Source: DYJK01 sp040755055 (GTDB taxonomy: Bacteria > Bacteroidota > Ignavibacteria > Ignavibacteriales > Melioribacteraceae). From it: DNA of 64,000 nt. Numbering within the stretch: the first letter of the stretch is position 1; each line of letters starts with the position of its first letter. Location of the stretch: positions 144,429 to 208,428 of the forward strand of contig JBFMBS010000001.1 of assembly GCA_040755055.1 (NCBI GenBank). The letters are read 5' to 3'. Positions 25,822-33,186 of the stretch are shown here, piece by piece. The notes below the pieces were generated by a model. It ran no database searches and was not told where the DNA came from. It was given only the letters and a program-made list of their open reading frames with translations. The position numbers were made by a program, and so were the translations under genes.

Positions 25822-27786
25822 ATGTTCGAAATAAATTTAATAGGATTTTCGTTAGCAGCTTGTCTCTCCGTTATTTTTACCCCGTTGATAATAAAGCTTG
25901 CGGTAAAAATCGGGGCGGTCGATAAACCGAACAGCAGAAAAATTCATAAGATTCCTACTCCGCGCCTCGGGGGTGTAGGAATTTTTATAGGTTTCGTTTC
26001 CACTCTTCTCGTCATCAATTATTTCTTCCCCGAAGCTGAATTAAAAAATTTGAGGGATAAATTCAATCTATTGCTGATTGGAGTTGCACTGACACTTGTT
26101 TTAATACTCGGCATTTACGATGATATAAAGAACCTAAAACCGGGTCATAAATTCTTCTTTCAGTTAATTGCTGCTGCGTTAGTTTATTTATCCGGTTTTC
26201 AAATTTCCAATGCAACAAACCCTTTCAGCGGCGAATCAATTTCGCTCGGAATATTTTCTCTGCCGCTAACAGTACTATGGATTGTCGGAATTACAAATGC
26301 ATTCAATCTAATTGACGGACTAGACGGTTTAGCAGCCGGAATTTCATTGATTGCCGGCATAACAATTTTTGCAATCTCCTTATTGAATAATGATGCAAAC
26401 TCGGCACTGATCGGGATTGCGCTTGCCGGTTCGTTGTTCGGATTTTTGCGTTTCAATTTTAATCCGGCTAAAATTTTTCTCGGCGATTCGGGAAGTTTGT
26501 TTATAGGATTTTTGCTCGCAGTTTTATCGATTCAAAGTTCTACAAAAGGTTCAACAGCTTTCTCGATGATAATAGCACTGCTTGCGCTTGGCGTTCCTAT
26601 CATCGATACGTTAATCTCGATGCTGAGGCGGATGCTCGCATGGTTTCTGCCCGGTCAGACTGCTCACATTTCAATTGCGCAAAAACTTCACTCAATGTTT
26701 TTGCCCGATAAGCGGCACATTCACCATCAGCTTTTGGCTTCCGGTTTTTCGCAGCGGTCAACAGTACTTCTGCTCTATCTCGTTTCATCTGCTTTCGGAG
26801 TTTGCGCGGTGCTCGTTACAGCCGGAAGTATCAACGCATCTTTGATAATAATCGGCATCGGCATTTTTTTGATTACCGCCGCTAAAAAATTAGGTTACAA
26901 GGAGATTGCACTTTTCAAAAACGGAATACTTCTCAAATTTTACAGTTTAACAATTTTAAAACATGCTGCTTTGCAATTCTTGCTTGATGCTCTTTCTATT
27001 ATTACAGCATTGATCATCTCGTACATATTAACAATCTCTACTTACGAAGCAGTTTCATTTAAACCAGGCATACCGGAATTACTTGCTGTTACATTTATCG
27101 TATTAGTTCAGTTGATTAGCTTCATCTTCGGAGGACTGTACAAGCGCAAAACTATTTTGATGGGATTGGGAGACTTCTTACAAATTTTTAGGGCAGTTTT
27201 AATAGCGGTTTTGCTGACAGTTTTCATCCTTAGTTTCGCGCCTTTTCTTTCGGCATCAACTCACGTAAATATTTTTATGCTGCTCGATTTTTATTTCCTT
27301 ATCAGTTCAGTTGCCGGTTCAAGAATTTTATTTCATGCTCTCAATTATTCATTCAACCGCGAATCTGCAGAGGGGAAGAAAATTCTAATTTATGGTGCGG
27401 ACGGAAAAGGAATGATTGCATTGCAGACACTTCTTCAATCCGATAAAGAGAAAAAAATTCCGGTTGGTTTTCTCGATGACGATCCCGAACTCGAAGGGAA
27501 ATTTATGAACGGTTATCCAATCTACGGCGGTCACTGGAAACTTGAAGGTCTGGTAAAAAAGAAAATATTTGATGAAATAATTATGGCCAAAGATAAAATC
27601 GATTTTGAAATACTCAAGAGAATTCAAACCGTTGCCGGACGGCACAACGTACCGGTTCATGTTTCCAAAATAAATTTTGAAGATCTTGATACCAACTACG
27701 GCAGCGATACTTTAGGATCGACAAAAAGAAAATCTAAAAAGGTTTCTGTGAAGGAAAACAGAACACTTACCCCAAAGGTTGTTTAA
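25822..27786 (+). CDS. WecA/MraY-type transferase fused to membrane-Rossmann module
   Basis: Start placed at ATG 25822 (MFEINLIGFSLAACLS) behind AGAGG; the frame is open further upstream but that part overlaps the barrel gene. About 654 residues. Residues 1-330 carry the polyprenyl-phosphate sugar-1-phosphate transferase signatures KPNSRKIHKIPTPRLGG, GIYDDIKNLKPGHK, NAFNLIDGLDGLAAG, IFLGDSGSLFIGF and RHIHHQLL. About 365-510 are four more helices like the N-terminus of WbaP/CapD-type enzymes, and about 515-620 a nucleotide-binding fold (KKILIYGADGKGMIALQTLL, VGFLDDDPELEGKFMNGYPIYGG). It starts glycan assembly; the appended module resembles the start of a polyprenyl glycosylphosphotransferase or FlaA1-like reductase without its catalytic half. 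Confidence 0.88.
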   Translation: MFEINLIGFSLAACLSVIFTPLIIKLAVKIGAVDKPNSRKIHKIPTPRLGGVGIFIGFVSTLLVINYFFPEAELKNLRDKFNLLLIGVALTLVLILGIYDDIKNLKPGHKFFFQLIAAALVYLSGFQISNATNPFSGESISLGIFSLPLTVLWIVGITNAFNLIDGLDGLAAGISLIAGITIFAISLLNNDANSALIGIALAGSLFGFLRFNFNPAKIFLGDSGSLFIGFLLAVLSIQSSTKGSTAFSMIIALLALGVPIIDTLISMLRRMLAWFLPGQTAHISIAQKLHSMFLPDKRHIHHQLLASGFSQRSTVLLLYLVSSAFGVCAVLVTAGSINASLIIIGIGIFLITAAKKLGYKEIALFKNGILLKFYSLTILKHAALQFLLDALSIITALIISYILTISTYEAVSFKPGIPELLAVTFIVLVQLISFIFGGLYKRKTILMGLGDFLQIFRAVLIAVLLTVFILSFAPFLSASTHVNIFMLLDFYFLISSVAGSRILFHALNYSFNRESAEGKKILIYGADGKGMIALQTLLQSDKEKKIPVGFLDDDPELEGKFMNGYPIYGGHWKLEGLVKKKIFDEIIMAKDKIDFEILKRIQTVAGRHNVPVHVSKINFEDLDTNYGSDTLGSTKRKSKKVSVKENRTLTPKVV

Positions 27787-27804
27787 CAACAAAGGTGCTT
27801 TATC

Positions 27805-28695
27805 ATGATCGAAAAAAAAATTAATAGACTCAGGTTTGTTTTCTATTTCGCTCTCGTCAGTCTCGCCAGTCCGGTGAAAGTTTCGGCACAATTTGTTTCA
27901 CCTCCAAATTTAGTTTCGCCGGGTAACGGTTCAAGCAATCTTTCACAACCAATAACTCTAACTTGGAATCATCCCGGTGCATCGTACCATGTCCAGGTTT
28001 CGACTGATGCTTCATTTAATAATTTAATTGTGGATGTTAGCGGAATTACAGATAATAATTATGTGATAAATGGTCTAGCTAACAACGCAACTTTTTATTG
28101 GCGTGTGAACGCAACAGAACTTCTTTTTACAAGTGATTGGTCTTCAGTTTGGAATTTTACAACAGCAGCAGAGCAGACAATTCCTTCTGTTCCAACCCTT
28201 GCATCTCCGTCTGATGGTTCTATCGATCAACCGACAACAATAATTTTAAACTGGAACCCGGCTACAAATGCGGAACATTATTGGCTTCAAGTCGCACAAG
28301 ATCAATCATTCTCAAATATCACTATCGGGAATCCTTCGGTAACCGGAACATCGTATCAGTTAAATAATCTTTCGGCTTCTTCGATACCTCCTTGTAAATC
28401 GCCGACTGTATTCATCTTACTTAAATCTACTCCGATTGTTACAAGTGTTTGTGCAATTTCAGGCGAGAGACCGGTAACGATTACGGACGCACCAAGCAAA
28501 CGTGAAGCTTCAACTGTTTGTACAAGGTGGTTTGCGACGTTCGAGTCCATTGCCGCAACACCCGTAATATCAATAACAACAAGTTTAGCACGGTTCGTTC
28601 TAATTCCGCGAAGTAATTGTTCTGTTAACTGCCTTGCGCGCTGCGGATCGATCACACCGATTATAGGAAGAATGAGCAAACGATCACGCACCTGA
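27805..28695 (+). CDS. Secreted fibronectin type III protein, truncated
   Basis: The frame begins with a signal peptide (FVFYFALVSLASPVKVSAQ) and two FnIII repeats: SPPNLVSPGNGSSNLSQPITLTWNHPGASYHVQVS... and PSVPTLASPSDGSIDQPTTIILNWNPATNAEHYWLQVA. The second repeat ends VTGTSYQLNNLSA and should continue with a phrase like NTTYYWRV. Instead, from about 28375 the frame is the antisense of the RsbR gene and reads low-complexity sequence (IPPCKSPTVFILL...) to the stop at 28695. So only about 190 residues are genuine. The intact protein was probably a large surface adhesin or polymer-associated protein; see the junction finding. Confidence 0.6.
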   Translation: MIEKKINRLRFVFYFALVSLASPVKVSAQFVSPPNLVSPGNGSSNLSQPITLTWNHPGASYHVQVSTDASFNNLIVDVSGITDNNYVINGLANNATFYWRVNATELLFTSDWSSVWNFTTAAEQTIPSVPTLASPSDGSIDQPTTIILNWNPATNAEHYWLQVAQDQSFSNITIGNPSVTGTSYQLNNLSASSIPPCKSPTVFILLKSTPIVTSVCAISGERPVTITDAPSKREASTVCTRWFATFESIAATPVISITTSLARFVLIPRSNCSVNCLARCGSITPIIGRMSKRSRT

Positions 28696-29225
28696 AGTAC
28701 CGGAGTAGAAAGTTCGCGGATAGCTTCTTGCTGTTGTCTAATTGTTCTTTCACGTTCTTGAACGAAGCTGACCGCAACAGTATTTGCAATTCTATTTGCA
28801 GCCGGTTCGTATGCATCGAGAATTCTGTTTAGCAAACCGAAATCATGCTGGTACTTTGCGAACAACGAACGCGCAAGCACGTCGCGAAGTAAAAGTACGA
28901 TTCCGATAACTTCGTGAGTTTCAACACCTCGGGGAATAATTCTTTCTGAAAGATCGCACGCGTATGTTTGCAGCGCTTCGAAAGTACCCGATTGAAGCGC
29001 ATCAACATAGCTATCGTATATTGTTGTTGCTTCGGCAAAAATTTCATCCTGACTCATTGCAGTCAGAAGTTTTGCCTCTGTAATACGACGTGCCCACTCT
29101 TGACGCAACTGTGTTCTGCTTTCGCGAAGGTGTGCAACCAATTGACGTAGTAATTCACTCCGGGACTCGTCCGAGTTGTTAGTATTTGACTCAGCCGGAA
29201 TATGTTTTCTTGCTGTTTTCGCCAT
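28356..29225 (-). CDS. RsbR-like stressosome co-antagonist (STAS)
   Basis: A 289-residue protein. The N-terminal part (about 20-155) is helical like the sensory RsbR_N domain; a helix with QQEAIRELSTPVLQVRDRLLILPIIG joins it to a STAS domain (about 170-285) with LVVIDITGVAAMDSNVANHLVQTVEASRLLGASVIVTGLSPEIAQ and TVGDLQGGIEEAE. The serine in MDSNVANHL is at the usual phospho-acceptor position. RsbR proteins form the stressosome with RsbS and RsbT, whose genes normally follow directly. Here no rsbS or rsbT follows: the stop at 28356 lies inside the broken FnIII gene on the other strand. A ribosome site GGAG precedes the ATG. Confidence 0.85.
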   Translation of the reverse strand: MAKTARKHIPAESNTNNSDESRSELLRQLVAHLRESRTQLRQEWARRITEAKLLTAMSQDEIFAEATTIYDSYVDALQSGTFEALQTYACDLSERIIPRGVETHEVIGIVLLLRDVLARSLFAKYQHDFGLLNRILDAYEPAANRIANTVAVSFVQERERTIRQQQEAIRELSTPVLQVRDRLLILPIIGVIDPQRARQLTEQLLRGIRTNRAKLVVIDITGVAAMDSNVANHLVQTVEASRLLGASVIVTGLSPEIAQTLVTIGVDLSKMNTVGDLQGGIEEAERLFN

Positions 29226-29741
29226 TTCTTTTTCTCCACGTTAGTTAATTTTTACTTCACGGACTTCGGCTGTTAAAAGAATACTGGCTTAGTTAATAAC
29301 CGATAATTATCCGCTCTAATTCTGTGTATAAAGATTACATCTGTTTTCTATTATATCAATCGAACAAACTATGTATTTTGTTACCAGTAGATCTAACTAA
29401 TTCATATCAGTAGTTCTAACTAATTGATCCGGGGCGAGAGAAAAAAATTTTTAGGACTCAACAAGGACATTCTGTCCAAAATAAATATTTACGAATTCCT
29501 TTCCTGAGTTTTTCTTTCTAAAAAGTGAGCTTGAAAATTTTTGAATTGATACAACAGAGAACAAATATCTTAGGGCAACCTTAATTAAAAAATAACAAAA
29601 TCGATCAAAAATATCTTACTGATGGCAAGCTTTTTTTGCAAAAAAATAGAAATTGTGATTTAACTAACTTATCAGCATACCACGGTGTTCGTTACAACCT
29701 TATGACCTTATCAAGCAATAGCTAAGTATATTCTAAAATTC
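29226..29741. other. Intergenic region with a tandem operator-like direct repeat
   Basis: No gene is seen. The notable feature is CAGTAGATCTAACTAATT at 29385-29402 repeated as CAGTAGTTCTAACTAATT at 29408-29425 (17 of 18 identical, 23 bases from start to start, about two helical turns). The pair is 160-200 bases upstream of the RsbR gene (minus strand) and beyond the 3' end of the trehalase gene, so it would most simply act on RsbR. Such spacing suits a regulator binding one face of DNA, LytTR-type or similar. Confidence 0.5.
29385..29425. repeat. Two 18-bp direct repeats
   Basis: Copies at 29385-29402 and 29408-29425 differ at one base (A/T at position 7). They are separated by five bases, CATAT. 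Likely a binding site for a protein that contacts DNA twice on one side; no known consensus was recognised. Confidence 0.6.
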
Positions 29742-31694
29742 TTAAAACACTTCTTGCGGCGGAACAAGATTGTTTAACTTCTCTTTCAGTTCATCACTTA
29801 GAATTGTTAATCCAACTTTGAAAGAGGCATTCATCCATCCGAAACCTTCGCGGCAAATGTAATCGAATTCGGTTCCGACATTTCCGTATTCGGCAAAAAC
29901 TTTATGAGTGCAAGAAACAACATCATATTTTTCCGGTATAGTTCCGTTATAGTTCACAGCATTTTTTAAAATCAGATAAAGCCATTTGTACGCGAGCCGC
30001 TCGGCAATTTTATGGTAGCCGTAATTTTTTAATCCTTCCCAAATTAATATTTGATGCGGCGCCCAGCCGTTCGGATAATCCCATTGCTTCTGCGGTTTTT
30101 CATCATCAATTACTCCAACAGATTCTTTTGAAGTGGCGGCAATGCCGCCGTCAAATTCCATAAGAGGCAAAGCTTTTTGTATGAGCAGATCGGCTTGTTT
30201 TTGATCTGCAAGTTTAGCCCACAACGGATAAAAAGCAGACGCACTTTCAAAATAAGTTTGCTCTCCTTTTACAAAATTATAATCGAAGAAAAATCCTTTT
30301 TCTTCGTTCCACATCAACTTATTAATTAATGATTTCCTCTCTTCAGCTCTTCGCTGCCATGTTTCGCTGTTTTCAATCACACCGTCATACGAGACAAAAT
30401 AATTATCGAACTCATTTTTAATAATCTCAGCAATGTCTGTTTCATATTTGTAGAGAAGTGAATTGAGATCAACCGTATTTAAGTGAGCACAAACTTTATC
30501 GAGACGGTACGAAGTATCATGCCCCGATTCTCTGAGACTGCGGTCGTGTTTAATCAATTCTTCAACTTCGGGATCGATAATTTCCCGTTCCAAATATTTT
30601 TTGTGATACTCTCTGATTGGAAGTCCGGCTCTTTCGGCAAACGGTTTCAACATAGAATCATATTGTGTAAGTTCGGTCTCCGGCGCCAAGCCGATTCCTT
30701 TATCGTAGTAGCGGCTCAATTTGTTCGAGCACAATTTCGGTCTGCTCATCCAAACCGTTTTGTATTCTTTGATTGATGCGTTCAATAATTTTTTGAGCCA
30801 CTCTTTACTTTCTTGGTCACGCGGCAATTCATTATAAACTGCAATTGCAAGCGAAGTTAAAAACGGCGGCTGCGACCGTGTAAGATAATATGTTCTGTTC
30901 GCGTTTAAGATTTGTCCGTAATGTTCAATCTCATAAACAAAATTATCCGCCATCGCTTTTGCGAGTTCTACTTTGCCGTCGATAATTAATCCGAGCGATT
31001 CAAAATAGCTGTCCCACCCGTACATTTCGTTAAATCTTCCGCCAGGCACAACAAACGGTACACCTCCAATTTTACCGTCACTATTTTTTTCGAGCGCAAG
31101 TGATAATATCCCCGGTTTGCTGTTTATACCGTAAACATATTCGGGAGTAATTTTCTCCGGCAGTTTTATAACATGAATATTTATTTCTTTTATGCTGCGT
31201 GCAATTTTTTGATAATAATCGTATGCTGTATCGTCATTGAACGGCACATACAAATAAAAACTTTGAGACCCGGGCTTCGACATGGCTTCGGCGAGCGACT
31301 CGACCGAGTTCGTCGAGGTCTCAGCCGATCCGCTCAGTCCAAAGGTTTTTGTATCTATCAAAATTTTCCTAATGCCCGATTCATCAATTCTTCTTGTCAA
31401 TCCTTCCCAGTAGTAATCTTTTATCATCCGGTTCAATCTATCAACCGGTTTCTCAAAAATATTTTCCGTGTTGATTTCGACAATTTCGTATCCCTCTTCT
31501 TTTGCAAGAATTAACTCTTGCAAAAAGTTTGATAAAAAATATGTGCCTTCAATTTTTAATTTGTTACCGGCAGTATCAACTATTTCAAAAATTTTAGGAC
31601 CGCTATCTTCCACAGTAATTTTTTTATCGTTGTCGGTATCTTCTTGTTGAAGCAGCTTCAAAATATTTTCCTCGATGTCTAAAACAATTTTCAT
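29742..31694 (-). CDS. Trehalase, GH37, cytoplasmic
   Basis: A 650-residue enzyme without a signal peptide. Trehalase signature 1 is VPGGRFNEMYGWDSYF near residue 218 and signature 2 QWDYPNGWAPHQILIWEG near 540; GTIPEKYDV near 598 holds the acidic residue expected as the base. It hydrolyses alpha,alpha-trehalose to glucose in the cytoplasm. The first 170 residues are an extra domain, unlike the family's usual start, with a LytTR-like or regulatory look (ILIDTKTFGLSGSAETST) but no recognised fold. It is the last gene of a leftward group with an MFS transporter, a GH65 enzyme and a TonB receptor, which supplies substrate in steps from outside to inside. Confidence 0.9.
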   Translation of the reverse strand: MKIVLDIEENILKLLQQEDTDNDKKITVEDSGPKIFEIVDTAGNKLKIEGTYFLSNFLQELILAKEEGYEIVEINTENIFEKPVDRLNRMIKDYYWEGLTRRIDESGIRKILIDTKTFGLSGSAETSTNSVESLAEAMSKPGSQSFYLYVPFNDDTAYDYYQKIARSIKEINIHVIKLPEKITPEYVYGINSKPGILSLALEKNSDGKIGGVPFVVPGGRFNEMYGWDSYFESLGLIIDGKVELAKAMADNFVYEIEHYGQILNANRTYYLTRSQPPFLTSLAIAVYNELPRDQESKEWLKKLLNASIKEYKTVWMSRPKLCSNKLSRYYDKGIGLAPETELTQYDSMLKPFAERAGLPIREYHKKYLEREIIDPEVEELIKHDRSLRESGHDTSYRLDKVCAHLNTVDLNSLLYKYETDIAEIIKNEFDNYFVSYDGVIENSETWQRRAEERKSLINKLMWNEEKGFFFDYNFVKGEQTYFESASAFYPLWAKLADQKQADLLIQKALPLMEFDGGIAATSKESVGVIDDEKPQKQWDYPNGWAPHQILIWEGLKNYGYHKIAERLAYKWLYLILKNAVNYNGTIPEKYDVVSCTHKVFAEYGNVGTEFDYICREGFGWMNASFKVGLTILSDELKEKLNNLVPPQEVF

Positions 31695-31739
31695 GATGTT
31701 TTTATTTCCTGACTTCTGATTTCTGTCTTCTGACTTCTC

Positions 31740-31768
31740 CGTAGGAGTCCTTCGGACTGTCTTCTACG
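31740..31768. repeat. Hairpin between MFS and trehalase genes
   Basis: CGTAG ... CTACG encloses AGTCC-TTCG-GACT with a TTCG loop. It lies just after the MFS gene (minus strand), in a 95-base gap also holding short TTCTGACTTCT repeats. It could trim transcription between the transporter and trehalase genes; there is no long T-run, so a full terminator is doubtful. Confidence 0.4.
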
Positions 31769-31789
31769 AAACAGCCCTTCAAACACCTT

Positions 31790-33013
31790 TTACAAAGTGT
31801 GATGCTCAATGCCGAATTTATCCGATAATTTTTTGTACGGAATTAACATAAACGCAAGCAGTGTAATCGGAATCAACGGGAAATAAAATGCACTGTGAAC
31901 GCTGAAGTTTTGCGAAAAGAATCCAATAATCATCGAGCCGGATGTTCCGCCGAGTGCTGAAAAAATTATTATCAGTCCGGTCATCGAACTGTGTTTCCCT
32001 TTTTCAAGTTTGCTTAAAACAATCGAGCAGATCGTTGGATAAATGGGACCGAGAAAAAATCCGATCATCGAAAAAACAAATGCAAGCGGCGGTGCTTCGT
32101 ACCAGTTTTCGTGTACCTCCGCAGTAAAGTCGATTGTCTGAATCAAAATTATTAGCGTAAGCAGAAGCGCGCCAACCAGATAGATTAGTTGAATGCCGAG
32201 CCACGAAAAACGCTTCGATAAATAACCGGCAAGAAATCTGCTGAATGCAATCGAGCCGGCATAAATACTTAGGAAGGATGCCGACTGTGCTTGCGACAAA
32301 TGAAATATTTCTCTGTTAAATGTCGGCAGCCATGTGCCGAAACTTTGTTCAATCATTACGTATAAAAATGCACACGCTATAAAGACCCAAACCATCGGGT
32401 ACTTGAACAACAAAAACATTTTTAAGAAGCCGGAATCTTTTGCTTCTGCTTTTACTTCGCTTTCATCAATTGCAGTGAACAACATTAACACAAGCGAGAT
32501 TGCCGTTAAGATTGCGATTATCCAATACGTGTTCCGCCAGTGACTCAAACTTATCATCAAAGAGAAAATTAAAGGACCGGTGAGCGAGCCGGTCATAAAC
32601 ACTCCTTCGAGCGTGTTCATAAAACCGGTGTGTTCTTTCTGAGTCTTTGTAATCAATCCAACACTTGAATAAACGGAAACTTTCATCAGCGCGAAACTTG
32701 AGCCGGTGATCGCATACAAAACCGGCGCCGACCAATATTGCGTTATTGCCGCGATGATCATACTTCCGAATGTAACTGCAATGAGCCCGGAAATCATCGT
32801 TCTCCGGTAACCGAATTTTGGAACGAACGATGCAAACACAAATGAGACAGTCATGATTGAAAGGTCTTTGAATGCTTCAAGTGTTCCGGCGGTAAGTCTG
32901 CTTACATTAAAATCTTCGATCACTTGTGCAATAACAATGCCCACAGTGTTCAGAAGAATTGCGAAGACAAAGTAGTTCAAAAAAAGTGATGTTTTAATTT
33001 TCCATGTGGACAT
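31790..33013 (-). CDS. MFS transporter, probably for a sugar
   Basis: A 407-residue transporter with twelve predicted helices. The loop between helices 2 and 3 has FGYRRTMISG, the usual charged MFS motif A region in a shortened form, and the central loop around residue 195 is charged (AIDESEVKAEAKDSG). It resembles TsgA/FucP-type sugar permeases, though not enough to name the sugar. Position between the GH65 enzyme and trehalase genes makes trehalose, maltose or glucose the likely cargo. Confidence 0.8.
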   Translation of the reverse strand: MSTWKIKTSLFLNYFVFAILLNTVGIVIAQVIEDFNVSRLTAGTLEAFKDLSIMTVSFVFASFVPKFGYRRTMISGLIAVTFGSMIIAAITQYWSAPVLYAITGSSFALMKVSVYSSVGLITKTQKEHTGFMNTLEGVFMTGSLTGPLIFSLMISLSHWRNTYWIIAILTAISLVLMLFTAIDESEVKAEAKDSGFLKMFLLFKYPMVWVFIACAFLYVMIEQSFGTWLPTFNREIFHLSQAQSASFLSIYAGSIAFSRFLAGYLSKRFSWLGIQLIYLVGALLLTLIILIQTIDFTAEVHENWYEAPPLAFVFSMIGFFLGPIYPTICSIVLSKLEKGKHSSMTGLIIIFSALGGTSGSMIIGFFSQNFSVHSAFYFPLIPITLLAFMLIPYKKLSDKFGIEHHTL

Positions 33014-33093
33014 GTGAGATTATCCGCCAATTTATTCAATTGTGTTGATCAAATTGTTTCATTTTCTAAAACTCCGCTTGTATAATGATTCGC

Positions 33094-33118
33094 CCGACCT
33101 GGTTTGTAACCAAGCCGG
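33094..33118. repeat. Small palindromic sequence
   Basis: CCGACCTGGTTTGTAACCAAGCCGG folds as CCG(g)/..TGGTT-TGT-AACCA..CGG. This is a repeat-type palindrome in the gap between the MFS gene and the GH65 gene. No clear terminator T-run. Confidence 0.3.
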
Positions 33119-33186
33119 ACAAATCGGATCGCTAATGGGAGTTGCGAAGAAAAAGTTTATAGTTTTCATACGGTTTAATTAATCTA

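Noticed and set aside
28375..28695. C-terminal 107 codons of the FnIII frame
   Set aside because: They are antisense to the RsbR gene and have no FnIII-like sequence; only the first 190 residues are credible.
29611..29640. Possible sigma-54 promoter TGGCAAGCTTTTTTTGCA near 29622
   Set aside because: The GG and GC are 12 bases apart rather than 10, and it is between convergent or same-strand gene ends where no gene would be served.
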